Source: Serripes groenlandicus
Taxonomy: Eukaryota; Mollusca; Bivalvia; Cardiida; Cardiidae
Assembly (NCBI GenBank): GCA_031761405.1
Contig: JASEVX010000007.1
Location: 55,487,695 to 55,551,694, forward strand
DNA: 64,000 bases
Reading direction: 5' to 3'
Shown here piece after piece: positions 1-14,333 of the stretch (position 1 is the first letter of the stretch; the number at the start of each line of letters is the position of its first letter). Position numbers and translations under genes: made by a program. Under the pieces are notes generated by a model. It worked only from the letters and a program-made list of their open reading frames with translations. It was not told the DNA's origin and did not search any database.

Positions 1-825
1 CAATATGCCCTTTAGTTGATAACTGTTTCTTTCAACTACTATAATGTAAATGTTATGCATAACTGTAGTATGGATTTCCGGCGACATTGATGCGTTGCAT
101 CAACTTTCTCTTGTTATGTATATGTTGCAACAACATGTAAAATGTTATGCAACTAGAGAATTTGAACTTGAACTTTAATATGACGTTTAAAAACCATCAG
201 CGTTTTGTCATATAATAAAATTATTTGCATTTCACACTGAATTGTGAGTACATCAATGTTCGCATTTAAACATTGTTGCTGGTACGTGTTTTGTTTTTCT
301 TTTGCATGAAAAATACTCTAAGAAAAATGGGAAAGTTTTTTTTCGGTATTATAGTTGTAAATATAAAAACACATTGTAGGAAGAATAAACTTAAACAACG
401 TTCTACTTTTTACGCAATGTTTGCTGAAGTAATCTACTTAATTGTCAACAGTTGTCAAATGTATCATAGAACGAGATAACAACTTGATAGATCTGGGGTA
501 TTTACAGCACTTCAAACAATATCATAAACTTAAACATCGTTCTCCTTTTTACGCAATGTTACCTGATCGTCGGCAGTTGTCAAATGTATCATAGAACGAG
601 ATAACAACTTGATATATTACGGATATTTACAGCACTTCAAAAAATATCAACGCGCCAAACACTTTTTCATAACAGATTTTAAGCGCGCCGTAAATCAGTC
701 AGACTTTTTACTGTTTGAACCTCATTTAGACTTGTCTGCTTAATCAGGGACACTATATTACAGGGTATTATAGAGTCCCTGGTTTAATATAACATAACAT
801 AACATACCATATATTGTTTTTAGCA
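1..825. other. Noncoding DNA with a short duplication
   Basis: ACGTTCTACTTTTTACGCAA at 398 and a close copy at 537 mark a duplicated stretch of about 100 bp running to ATAACAACTTGATA. Otherwise nothing is seen. Confidence 0.5.
75..111. repeat. Inverted-repeat arm paired with 6690-6726
   Basis: 37 bp, one mismatch to the complement of 6690-6726. It contains the inner palindrome TTGATGCGTTGCATCAA next to CCGGCGACA. Confidence 0.7.
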
Positions 826-1059
826 TTAACCCTTTCCCTCATACGACAATTCTGCAGCAGACGACTTTGAACATATTTTGTCAAAAAGAAATAGAAAATC
901 TCTATAATTGAATGGATAACCTATAGACTAAAAGGGATAAACATTGTGGCAAAAGAAGAAATTGCTCGTTTTGAGCAATTTCTTCTTTTGTCACTATGTT
1001 TTCAAAAATCCGTCTGCTGCAGAGGCGTCAGAAAGCGTCTATATGAGGGAAAGGGTTAA
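826..1059. mobile_element. TTAA MITE family B (reference copy)
   Basis: TTAA at each end with inner inverted ends CCCTTTCCCTCATA and TATGAGGGAAAGGG. CTGCAGCAGACG sits near both ends. The centre folds as GAAATTGCTCGTTTTGAGCAATTTC. 234 bp. TTAA duplications and CCC ends fit a piggyBac-type MITE. Confidence 0.85.
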
Positions 1060-1286
1060 ACATGGCATAAGTATAGCCAATAGACATAAACCTTTAACAT
1101 GATATACGGTTGTGTATAATACCAGTACGTCTTTTCCGAGATGTTAGGGTTGGAATATATAGAATGTTAAAGTCGTCTTTAAAACCAATGTAAATTCAAG
1201 TTCTAAGGTTTTGAAAATATTGGGGAAAATGAATATAAAATTAATAAAATGATAAATAAAACTCAAATAGTAGAAATTACAAATAT

Positions 1287-1387
1287 TAGAGTAGAAAACA
1301 TTATGAGAAGAAGAAAAAAATGTCGCACCGAGTTAATATATCTCGGAGCGACATCTTGTTCTTTTTCTCATAATGTTTTCTATTCTA
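1287..1387. repeat. 101-bp palindrome
   Basis: Outer arms TAGAGTAGAAAACATTATGA and complement at 1368-1387. The inner arms are TGTCGCACCGAG / CTCGGAGCGACA around TTAATATAT. It is a single-copy foldback, 220 bp before the proposed cadherin start. Confidence 0.8.
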
Positions 1388-1607
1388 TAATTTTGGTACA
1401 ATTATATATATATATATACATATATTCTTTTATTCTCGTTGTCAACTAGGTATAGTTATTACTGACACTACCAGGGAACAGGTTAAACACATAAACTATC
1501 ATTGACTTTTGCTAAGTTATAGATGTAAAGATAAGATTGATTCTTTCGTGTCGAAGGCTGCCGTTGAACAACTTTCCAGTGAGCGGCTGGATAAATTAAA
1601 ACGCGCA

Positions 1608-1674
1608 ATGAGGGAATTTCAAGTGGATGTGATATTTTGTTTTTTCCTGACACTTTTAGCAACAACAACACAAG
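1608..1674 (+). CDS. Cadherin-like exon 1: signal peptide
   Basis: The ATG at 1608 opens MREFQVDV followed by the hydrophobic core IFCFFLTLLA. The exon ends CAA-G before GTAAAA, phase 1. The intron to the next exon would be 10.7 kb. An unrelated secreted protein could also own this exon. Confidence 0.5.
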
Positions 1675-4600
1675 GTAAAACTTTTGATTTATTGATTGAA
1701 TGATTGTTAATTGATTGACTGATTGATTGAATAAAATATCGGAAAAATCAACCATCGATACTCTAGTGGATAGAGATATGACAAATACCTTTGACAGTGA
1801 CAATGACAAATATGTATTGAAAGTATTTAGGCCAACGGCCCATAGTACAAATAATTCGATTTTATTATCATTATTCAACTGAGAAAGATGTCCTAATCAC
1901 TTTTTCATTAACATATATATATATAGATAACAACATTTTACATAAGGATTGTCGTGATGGGGCAAAACCAGTTTTGATATCGTGGATAACGTACTTTTCG
2001 ACAGACATATAGTCTTCAATACTATTGCTGACTTAAGCGGTTATGAGAAAAGTGTACTTTATCTACGCCATATACTTATAGCAACCACAATGTTAGTTTT
2101 TGCTCGTCGTCTCTAGCTCTCGGGAAAAACCCCATGAACCATTTCAAAAGGGACATTACACGTAATGCAACAACATTATTCAACATTGTGGGGCTGGGGC
2201 CCGTCATCACTGTCGACATCCCCGGTATCCAGGCTATTCATAACATATATGCTACCCTGGGTAAGTTGGATGTAAAATTCTCGTACTCATGAATAATTCA
2301 TGAGATGAAATACAGCCGCTTGATTGGCCGCATGACACAAACCTCATGCGATACGAAAATTACACTATAGTTACGAAGGAAATCGTGGTGCATGCTTTAC
2401 GAAGTTTATGAAAAGCCAGGGAATCGAGGATATCATATATTTTATGAAAAGACTGGGAACCGAGGATATCATATATGTTATGAAAAGCCTGGGAACCGAG
2501 TGGCACTGTCGATAAAATCTTCTGAAGCGTCAAGCAAGAAGGCAAATAGATGATAATTTCAGACCCAGTTATGTCGGAGGTCAATACTACATTGAGCTGA
2601 ACTTTGACCAGAGTTCTAGATAAAGGGCGTTTTGCATGGTCTAAAACCATTTATTGACATCCAAAACCTGTGTTGTGGGTACTCAAAATAATTGGCTAAG
2701 TGAGACAATCTTTTTGGGTACCCACAACATAGGTTTTAATGAGTGCTAACAGATAAATCGTGGAAACAAGATCTTCCATTCTTCTCCTTGTCCCCTGTTT
2801 GCCATAATCATTTACCTCTATCTATAGATCCAATGATATTGTGTATATTTAATGTTTTTCATATACCAATGCTTTTAGAATCATTCTTTAGCTGTTTTCC
2901 ACATGCAGACGTATTTTGAAACATCTGCAGCAGCCGACTGTTTGCTACCATGTATTAAAATATATTCACCTATACTTTTATATGTAGAGTTTACTGATTT
3001 TGCTTATGACATTTCAAAATCGTTTTCTGCTCAGTTGTTGTATATGACAATACTTGAGATAAGGAGAATGTTTCGGCTGCCAAAGCAAAGAAAGAAATAT
3101 GCTTAATCAAACTCTCGAAGGGTTTGATTTAATGAACATTAGTTATGACATTGCAGAACAAAAGGATGAATTCCATTGTGACCTGAGCGCTAAAATTGTC
3201 TAGATTAGGCAAACGGTAAAATAGATAAGAGCCGAATTACGAGAAAACCCAACATTATGGAATCTGCGTAAAGTATCGAACCGGATCAGCAGGAGCATGC
3301 CGCGCAGGCTAACCCGGACATACACGTTTTTGTGTAACAGGAATCATTTATCTATACCTCTATCCCCCTGAAACGGAATGTGTCGGTCCGGATTAGCCTG
3401 CGCAGACTGTGCAAGCTGAACTGTGTCGATACATGTTTTGAATCAGATGAGCCTGTACATCTACTCCGTCACATCAGAACCTACATAACTTAACAGAAGC
3501 ACAGAACAGGCTGCCGGAAGTAATATGTATACGGTGTATATCTGGATTCACACTGTTCAAAAAAGCCAATCTTTACCTTTTCTCCCACGAACGGGCTCAA
3601 ATTATATGTCCTTCCAAGCCTTGGTATCTCAGCTGGACGCTTATTAACCTTTTCTCACATACAACAATTCTGCAGCAGACGACTTTAAAAACAATGATGC
3701 AAACACATGGAAAATCTCTTTTAATGAAAGTACTGTAAAAAAAAAGAAGAAAACATAGGGGCAAAAGGTGAAATTGCTGGTTTTGAGCAATTTCTCCTTT
3801 TGTCACAATGTTTTCAAAAGTCATCTGATGCAAATGTGTCAGAAAGTGTCTGCAAGTGGGAGAGGGTTAAGTAGTGAAATACCGTTTGTATCAAGGAAAT
3901 GGTTAAATACATTACCGGTAATAGGCCAAACTGATAACTCGGGAAGTGTTATTTAGTATGTCAAAATATGGCCTTTCCCCTGATACAGCTAGCCCGCTGT
4001 GTTACATCATTTTAAATAGCATCCATTTATTTGATAAATTGATAAATAGCACCTAAGTGTGCGGGGGTTTTAAAGAAGAAAACGACCAACATGAAGTTAA
4101 TGATAACCTCTAACATAACCTCTAATGAAGACATTGTTTCTTTACCAATGAAGGATGTTCTGACACAACCGTCGGTTTCTTTAGTTAAACATAATAGTCT
4201 GAATGGTCTACCCTATGTCCCGTTTCAGGGATTAGTAACACATACTGCAACTCCATTTATCCTGACACCAGTGAGTAAGTCGTTATGCTAACCAAACAAT
4301 TCTGAGCGCAAAGCAAGGAAAGCCAAGGCTACCATTTTTAAGTATTAAGTGTGATCTGGCCGGGGATCGAACCAGCGACTTCCGAGGCGGACGCTCTACA
4401 ACTACATTACCGTGTACGTTCAGGCGATTGCAAACAGTGAGTGCAAAGGTTGGGTTCTGCAAACGTTTAGGTACATTCACGATAGAACCCGCAATGACCG
4501 CCTACCGGTAATTTAAAACTGGAAGTGTAGCCGCGTTTCTATTTATTTTTACCCTTTCAAACATACAACAAATCTGCATCAGATGGTTTTAAAGGCATCA

Positions 4601-7600
4601 AAGAAACGATATTGACTATATCTGTAATTTAAAGTTTAATAATTGAACAAAGTGTTATTAACTTTGATGCAAAAGGAGCAGAAAATGCTTTTATGGGCAA
4701 CGTCTTGTTTTGCTGCAACATATTGTCTACACATGGCGTCTGCTGTAGATACGTCAAAGTGTGTCTGCATTTATTCAAGGGTCGGTTACCTGTATAAGTA
4801 TTTTACTTCAATAAATGATATACAAATATACACAAAATATAATTTTAACCAAAAGAGGGTGACATTACAGACTAAACAAGATGATGTTTGACACAAAGCA
4901 TCAAAGAAGCCGCAATATTTCGTTGCACATGAAGAAATAAAAATAAAAGTACATTTAAATCCACAAACATAAGAAAATTGAAATCCGTAGTTAGCAATAA
5001 TTATAGATATCGGTATTTGAAGATTTAAGTATTATGTAGGATATTTAACCTGACAGGGTCTGTGTTTAAGCGAATGAGATTATTTAGAGTTAAACTGTTC
5101 ATGAAAAGTGACATATATGACAAATTCTAAAGATAAATAGACAAGAGGTTATGATTAATTTCAATTTGTACCAAAAAGATTAACTAGCAAATATTTGTAT
5201 TAACACACGCCCTTTTATGTTAACGTTTTGTCAAATAATACTGACACACAGAAAATCTGTTTTCGTTTGTATCGGTACGTCATGATAGTGGATAAGGCTT
5301 TAACCATTTCCCACATAAAACAAATCTGCAGCAGACGGCTTTGAAATTATCAAGTACAAAATATATAAAATCTCTATAAATAATAGTACGATAATTGAAA
5401 AGTGTTGAACATATTGTGGCAAATGCATGAATTGCTCATTATGAGCAATTATTTTATTGCCACAATGATTTCAATGATGTTTTACCTGACAGACTTTGAA
5501 ATATATGTATATAGAGTGTGAAAGAGAAGTTTTAAAAGTCATTTACATTAAATTAATATACTAACAAGAAGAATTTTGATGCAAAGCATCAAAGACGCCG
5601 CGCATGATTTTGAAGCATGACTTAAAGGAAGCAGATGCAGTTCAGTACATAAATACATTAAATAACCTGTGCAAGCAGACAGGATGCAAATATTTCGAAC
5701 AAGAAGGCCAAATTTCCCTTTATTTTAAACAAGAAGGCGAAGATGTGCCATATTGTTTACCTGGCTACCATAGCCTATATAAAAAGGTTGCCGAGAGCAG
5801 AAAGGGTCAATATTGACGTAGGGATTAAACGTTTTAAATGCTACGATCTATGTGATATTCAGCATGTGAAGTTTAGACCTGAAACCATTTGGTTTACGGT
5901 TTGCTTAACATTCACTGCAACTATAATGTGTCATACAAGCTGAAGTTTCTCAAGGTTTTTTTTAACCAATAAACTGTTTTAAATCCTCTAACTAGATCCA
6001 TTAGATAAAAAACAAACATACGTGCTTAAATATTAACATATATTAAGGTTTATTGCCTCTAGTTATAGGTTAAGTGTGACACAAGCTTTGGAAGGAGAGG
6101 GGGAAGTCTATTCTCCTTCCAGTTTAGCAGAAGTATGATAACAAAAACGGTAGTATATAAACAAAAAAATACGAAGTAATTAAAGCAAAAAAGAAGATAT
6201 TTATGATCAAGATTGAGCATTATGAAAGTTCACATGTATAGTCAACATATAGCACGAATTATTAAGTCTGTTTTGTTTGTTTGTAATGTCACTTTAATCG
6301 TTTTGAACATGCCAGTAGAAAACTGAAAAATAAACAAAAGAAAATGGTCAAGTCAGTTCCCAAAGAGCAAAGAGCGAAAATCAGTTGGTACGAATCGTTC
6401 ATCTCGAACGAAACATGAAAAACCGGGTACAAATCCAATGCATTTTAGAAATCGGATGAAATCGTGAAAACAGCGAAGTATTCATAACGAAAGGAAGCAG
6501 AGACAACTTAATTACTCTATGGGAACCGATGACACCTTGTCGTCTATTCAATAAGAATGACCAAAATCGCCAAGCGATTACATGCTGCATTTACAAATAG
6601 AACGGGTCACGTTACGGCCATGCCTATTGCATAATTGGGTTAACGTTGTTTTTACAGTTTCTAGAATTATACTGTTATATGTAGTAAAAAGAGAAAGTTG
6701 ATGCAAGGCATCAATGTCGCCGGAAAAGACTGCATTGATTTATGTATGTATTCTTGACTTTCCTTAGTCTATTCAAACATTAGGAACATTGAAATGAAAA
6801 CATTTGCTTATAAATTTTATATTCATACCTATACATTAGGGTATCTATAAAAAATTAACGAAATGTGTACACATTTATCTTGGCTTAAATTTAATTTTGC
6901 TGTTGTTACTTATTTAAATAATAGTATTCATTCATATAATTTCAATGTTTGTCAATCTTATTCGAATCACAAGGTAAATATCCTGGTATTGCTTTAAAGG
7001 GAGGTAATTTGAAGGAGAAATATATCAGCATTACCGTCTACAGTTTAAATTGTTCTATTGTTTGTGGATTTAAAAATGTTCTTTTTTTCTTATTTCTACA
7101 TGTACAACGAAATATTGCGGCTTCTCTTTGACGCTTTGCGTCAAACATTCGTCTTGTACTTGTCTAAATTAAAATAATATCACTCGCTTTTTCATATCGA
7201 AATGCGCATGCGCGAAAATCGATGTTAAAGGTCACGAAACTACACAACAGAATAGGGTCTATATTTAGCTTAGAAACAGTTCCTACTTTAGATATTCATG
7301 GATTAACATTATTAAATGAATTCTACACAAATCAAGACATCTCTTTGAACATGAAAACAACATTTAGTAAGTTAAAATTGCTATTAAAAGGAGAATCCGA
7401 AATTGACCTCAATGATGACACATAAGAGTCTGCATTAGGTGGTGTTGGTTCACGTCTTGAAGGGACCACTTTTGTCTTCGTAAATAAGACAAAAAACTTA
7501 AATGCGAGTGAAATAAAAAAAAACTGCAAACATTAAAAAATCGGAATATTTATTTCATTTTAGATGTGTCATTTATTAGTGTTCGTAAACAACCACAATT

Positions 7601-10600
7601 GTAATATGTTCAAATCATCTAGATTTGTTTCTTTCTAATAATAAGCCGCCCTCCCATGTGATTTCCGAAAACCTATTAAAAATAGAAGTCGCGGGCTTCT
7701 GCCCGGCGACTAATTAAAATGAATCATCACTGATTTTTTAAAGATTATCCATTTATTTAAAAATCTCAATATTGTAAATAGGCAAAAACATCGCCAGAAA
7801 CTTTGTTCTGAGCTTTGATGAATCGGGTCGTAAACCAAACTATAAAAAAAGCGTAGCCCAGGAAGTTAGGGGAAAGTTATTAAATACCCATTACATGTGT
7901 CTAAAGTTTTGTAATAATTTTATACAATTTATTGATTCATAAAGGTTTTTTTTCCCAAACAAACAACAGAGGTTTATTTAACAATAATAACATTGGTTTT
8001 TCACTTTTCCAGTACGTCACCCCATGGTACAAACTTAAAATCTATCCCATACTGACGCCGCGCTTCCACGCGGCGTCAATAAGGACAAAGAGAAATCCCG
8101 GTCAGACTGGCAGGTCTGGTCTATAAATCTCCTCGTGCTAAATGTCAAGCCATTTAAATGAGCCGTTCCACGAGAAAACCAACATTATAGGCTATGCGTA
8201 ATGTATCGACTCAGATCAGCCTGCGCAGTCTGCGCAGGCTAATCCGGGCCGACATATTCTGTCTCAGGTGGATAGAGGTATAGCGTAATGATTCCTGAAA
8301 CAGAAAATCCACAGGAGGCGAAAATGGTCTGTCCGGGTTAGCCTACGCGGCATGCTTAGGCTGATTCGAGTCGATACTCTACGCAGAGTCCACAATGCTG
8401 GTTTTCATTAATTGGGATCCATTTGTTACAAAGGCGCCAGCACATGCTTCTGTTTAGACAATATGTACACACACTATTTAATTTATTTACGAACATATAT
8501 AGTTATACACATCTTTTGAAATAATTTGTTTAAGTTTTATTTTTATCTATGGAGATTAATGAGAATATGATCTGCTAGGCAAACACATCATTTATATTAA
8601 ATTATTTAAATAAAAAACCCATTATGTTTTATTCGATAATATGTTCGATGCGTGAGAGAAATGATAAAAACTAGATTTATATCATTTTAATAACACACTA
8701 CATACATTCTATACTAAAGTTTACATGATGATTAATTTTGTTTCATCTGTAAATCGTATTATCATTAACCCTTTCCAACATACAACAAATCAGAAAGAGA
8801 CAACTTTGAAACCATTTATGGAAAATTTCTTCAAAGGAAAGTTAAATGATTGAAAAGAGTCGAGCCGTTTGAGCTTTACATGGGTACATGATAAGGCACG
8901 AAAGCTTAAATTTTAGGATCAACTATACCGCATGAACATCTAACTGCCCCATGTAGAATGCACAACAAGAACAGTTATTCAAAAGAATGTAGCACACACG
9001 TGTATATCATACATATATATGCGACAGATTATTTAATGTTATTTCCGAAACCCTAAACGCCAAGGACGAAAGTCAGACTACTATTTTTAAGAATGTCGTA
9101 TGACCCGACCGGGGATCGGACCTTATTCCCACGCGTCCATGCGGACGGAGATATTGGGGTGTTTTTTCTTCATCAATGTGTCTAATTATTGGTAAGATCG
9201 GCCTCGCTGTGTACTATAAATAATTGCAGTTTTGTAAATTCAGTCTATCAGGAATACATATATACTGAGCCAAACAAGTTACGATACATGAAATCAATTG
9301 GATACAATTTTATCGTGGGTCAGTAATATGAATATGTTTTTAAGCATTTTGAAAATATGGTCTTTGATACATAATTAAATTGATTATTATGCTTCAATTT
9401 CATTTAAACGTTTTGAAAATCAATAAGAAAATGGACTGATGAAAATGTTAAGTTCTGGAATTTGTTAATACCGGGTGTAACCTCCCTGTGCATTCATTAC
9501 AGCAGTGCATCGTCTACGCATAGAATTGAAAAGTGTTTGAATATCTCGCTGTGGAATGGCATTCCATTCTTGAATAAAACAAAACTCCAACTGCGCTAAT
9601 GTTTGGGGATTGCGACGTCTAATCCGACGATCCAGGGCATCCCAAAGATGTTCTATTGGTGACAAATCTGGTGAACAAGCAGGCCAATCTAGAACTTTAA
9701 TGTTTTGTTGGGTAAGAACATTGCGGCATACATGTGCTGTATGGCACCTAGCATTGTCTTGCTGGAACAACGTGACGTTCACGTTAGCGTTAAGAAATGG
9801 TACGACAACTGGTGTTAAAATTTCGTCTCGATAACGTTGTCCCGTTAGATTCCCACGCATAATAACCAATGCAGTGCGATTCTGGTAGGATATTCCGCCC
9901 CAAACCATGGTACTTCCACCACCGTAACGGTCCACCTCGTGCACACAGACGTCAGCATAACGTTCACCGACCCTACGGTATACTCTAGCACGTCCATCTC
10001 CTCGCCTCAAACAAAAACGCGACTCATCAGTGAACATTACCGTATTCCATTGATTTCTTGTCCAATTCAAGTGTCCAGTGGCCCACTGACGTCTCAAGAC
10101 GCGATGACGTTGGGTTAATATAGGCCCATGATACGGACGTCTGACTCTTATACCACGCTCGGCGAGTCTGTTTCGGACTGTTTGAGCACTAATTATGTTG
10201 TGTGTACGACCATGTGTTACAGCAGCAGTAACAGTAGATGGAAGAAACCGGTCACGTAAGTGTGACGTCCTTATGTGACGGTCCTGTGCAGGAGTCGTTT
10301 CACGGGGCCTACCAGAACGGGGACGGTCATTAACAGAACCAAGGGCACGATAACGGCCTAAAAGTCGGGTTATAGTCAACCTAGACACTCCAAAGTGAGC
10401 AACGACGTCAGCGTGACGTAAGTTTGCTTGTAGCATACCAATGGCTATTAAGGCGTTGATTTGCATTCAGTCTCGGCATAATTACAGCAGAGAAATATTG
10501 AATTTTGCCTATGTTTTCACAATACAGGTACAATATCTGTGAAATGCGTATATTTTTATGTCGATACATGTTCATCATCATGGGTCAGTGCGTGCAAAAC

Positions 10601-13600
10601 GTAAAAATCCCTATTGCCAGTAACACGATATTCTACAATAATCGATAATGGTCTGTGAAAACAGTCAAAAGTTTAAGAAATCATGTAATCACATTACATA
10701 TAACACAAGTTTAAGCTTTAAGATTTTACAAATGATCTTAGTATGTATCGTTACTTGTTTGGCTCAGTATACAACCTTTAAGTAGTAGGTGTAACGCTCG
10801 ATTAGATAATAAATTCTTGACATGTCGTCGTTCAAGAGTGTTGTTTAGTGAGTGTATTCAATAAACACACACTACACTTTAGAATGCAGTTTTATTTTGA
10901 CATTTCAAAAGAAAGAAAACAAATACACAACTCCTCAATTGGTTTCAATGTCTAATCTCTATTTGCTGAGTAAACACTGTTTATTGCGAAATGTGTAGTT
11001 AAAGATTGTGCATAGTCATTTGATTTGACAGATAAAGATTACCCGATATGCAATACTGACACATTGAGGGCCCTTCTACCCGTACTATTGCGGAGTAAGG
11101 ACACTTAACATGTATGCCACTCTGTCACACGTGTTGACAACATCGAGAAAGGACGCGGACAAGGTAAACGTTCCCAACAGAGACATTTATGCTGGGCCTT
11201 TTATTGTACGTGTAAATTAAAATGTCGTGTGATGGACACATAACAACGACATGCAAATTAGATGCATACTTTTAGCCAATCGAAACATCGATTTATTCAG
11301 TGCGGTTGCTGAATTCGACGTCATTTTGGTTGTTTGTGATACATGACAACCACACTTACGATGGGATCTAAAGTACGATCTCGGATCTATGCATACCAGT
11401 TAATTTACACAACAATTCTGTTCTTAAATATTACACTGAATTCATGGACCGTCCCTTTTTTCTATAATATGCGTTGGTTAATTACATGCACTGCGATCAA
11501 GTAAGGCGTATATGATAGATAGTAAAGTGTCAAGTCGTTTCCATAATAAGAAACAACAATGGTATAGCTGATTATAAGAGCGATGTTCACTGTGGCAACA
11601 TTTCCGTACCATGGACAAGTGTCACGTGGCTTTGGTCGGCGAATGAGCATAGGTTCGAATAATGTACTCGCCGCGTGAGCTTTCTTTGGTTGGAATTAGC
11701 GTAGCGCTCGAGCTTTTAGAATGTTATAAAACTATATCCATGGCTTAGACTCTGCAATTCCAGGATAATACAGCGCTAACCGGACACCGTAACTGAAATC
11801 GTTGGTCTGTTTTTTTATTAGCCTTTTGGACTTCTTAATCTTGTCGAAGCTCGAGTCTGACGATTGAACTGTATATATGAGCCGTCCCGCGAGAAAACCA
11901 ACATTGTGGCCTCTGCGCAAAGTATCTACAGATCAGCCTGCGCAGTCCGCCGCGCATGCTAACCTGGACAGACTCTTTTCGCCTCCTGTGGATTTTCTGT
12001 TTCAGGAATCATTACTCTATACCTCATTCCACATGAGACGGAATGTGTCGGCCCGGATCAGTCTACGCGGACTGCGCAGGCTGATCTGGGTCGATACATT
12101 ACGCAGAGGCATCGCGGGACGGCTCATATCTGTAACACATTTCAGTAAAAAGGATAGAATATACATGAAAACAAATATGTTGAAACTTATCGTAGCTTTC
12201 GACTTTTAATAGCTTTAAACAAAGTTTCAGTATATCACGTACGCAACAAAATTCAATTCAATTTGATGTTCATTGAAATTGTTCAACTGTACGTGTTATG
12301 GGCCAAAGGCCTACATCGTCCAATAAACTATAATGTGTTGTATTATATTTCAGGAGCTGTTCCTGTGTTTGTGTCTCCCGCATCAGATGGTTCAAGTATT
12401 CTATCAATAGCCGAGAACACGCCAGCATCTATCGCTATATATGCCGTATCAGCAACGGATGCTGACGGAGGGGCACTTACTTACTATGTATCAAACCCGG
12501 GTACCAACTTTCAGATTAGTGGGAACCTTCTGTCATTAGTATCAACCATCGACTATGAGACAGATGCGAGACAATACACACTCGACTTATGGTAAATACA
12601 CCAAAAATGATGTAACCCATCAAAATTCACAAAGTAAAGTTTTATTCACTTTTTGTTTGTATGTATTTATGCGCGGGTCTTAGTAGTTTTTCAGTCATAT
12701 CACGGAGTTTCCTAGGTGGGTGAATCATTTAGTACTGCTGGTAAGCTTATCCTGACAGCAGCACACCAGTCGTTGTTATATATACGCAACCCTAAGCTCG
12801 AAGGAGGGAAATCACAATAACGTTTTAAAGTATTTGATATGACACCATTGTTGTAGTCTTCGAGAGGAATTTATGAAAAAATGTGTCACCGAAATAAGCA
12901 CAGACCCCTGAAAGACAAACATACCAGAATACATGTTTCTTGTGACTGTATCCAGTCTAATGAAGTATCCGTTTCAATTGGAGTATTACCTGGTGAACTC
13001 GGAAGTTTCTAACTAAGTACAAATACTTCTCTAGTTTCTTGTTCATTAATGGTGGTCAGTTTCTGTGTGATGGAACTCAACTGGTCCATTTTCCCAACTC
13101 TAAACGTATAGACGTTTTTTTTCTTCAATGTTTTTAAACTATGATTGTATTTTTGTGTGTCTAATATGTTTTCCTCACAGGGCCACATCTGCATCGACCA
13201 GTGACAGTATCACATCGTCCATGTTAATTCACATAACCGATATCAATGACGAGACTCCTGTGATTGGAGGTACATTTGCTGCATCTACAGCTGAAGAGCA
13301 ACCTGTAGGAACTATTGTACTTTTCCATTTACAGCCACTGACGCGGATGCTGGGGATGTCTTAATTTATACTCTGACAGGTACCAATAATTAGACAGTCT
13401 TGACCTCAGCATGACATTTGTGCATATTCCTATTACATAGCATAATTATCATTATTTTGGCGTACAATAACGTTTTATTTTCAAAATCAAAAATCAAATG
13501 GAGATGCTTCTTTCACCATGTATGTTTTACTAGTACACATTATAACGCAAATTGTTGCGGTGACATATACGCCAAAAAAAAAAGATATGAGCAGTTCCCC

Positions 13601-14292
13601 GAGAGAACCAACATTATGGACTCTGCGTAATGTATCGATCAAGATCAGCATGCGCAGTCCGCGCAGGCTTATCCGGGGCCAACACATTCCGTCTTAAGTG
13701 GATAGAGGTATATAGTAATGATTCTTACAACAGAAGATCCACAGGAGGCGATCTAGGTCAATACTTTACGCGGAGTTCACAATGATGGTTTTCTCGTGGA
13801 TTGGCTCATATGTGTACACAAAGATCAGTGTGAGATCAATCCTGTCGAGTAATATCTAGTTTTATCCTGAAAACATGATACGCTCTGTTTATATTGGACT
13901 GTTTTGAATACATTCCAGTCAAACTGTACCATAAATTTCGTATATTTACAACTGATCTTTAGTAAACATTTGAAAGTATTATCGAAAATTGAAATTATGG
14001 TTTCATTACCATTTATTTCAAGGTGCATCGGGTATATCAGCATATTTAGTCAACTGTATCAGGACAATAGTTATTTTTTTACAAGAGTTTGAGAGTTGCG
14101 CAATGGCAGCAAATCAGTTTTCAAACAGAAACGTTTATGATGACAATTGCTTTACACACTGGCAAATAGTTAACCTTTCGCTACTTACTACGAGTTAACA
14201 ACTTATAATTTTTACCTACGTTCCCATGTATCCTTGGGTTATGTTATGTGTTTAACTAGTACTACCAATTGTTCACTTGGAAGGTCTTTTTT

Positions 14293-14333
<41 letters not shown>

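Noticed and set aside
1483..1878. 131-codon - strand frame opposite the proposed cadherin exon 1
   Set aside because: No domain. It crosses an ATTGATTG simple-repeat tract and opposes a better-supported signal-peptide exon.
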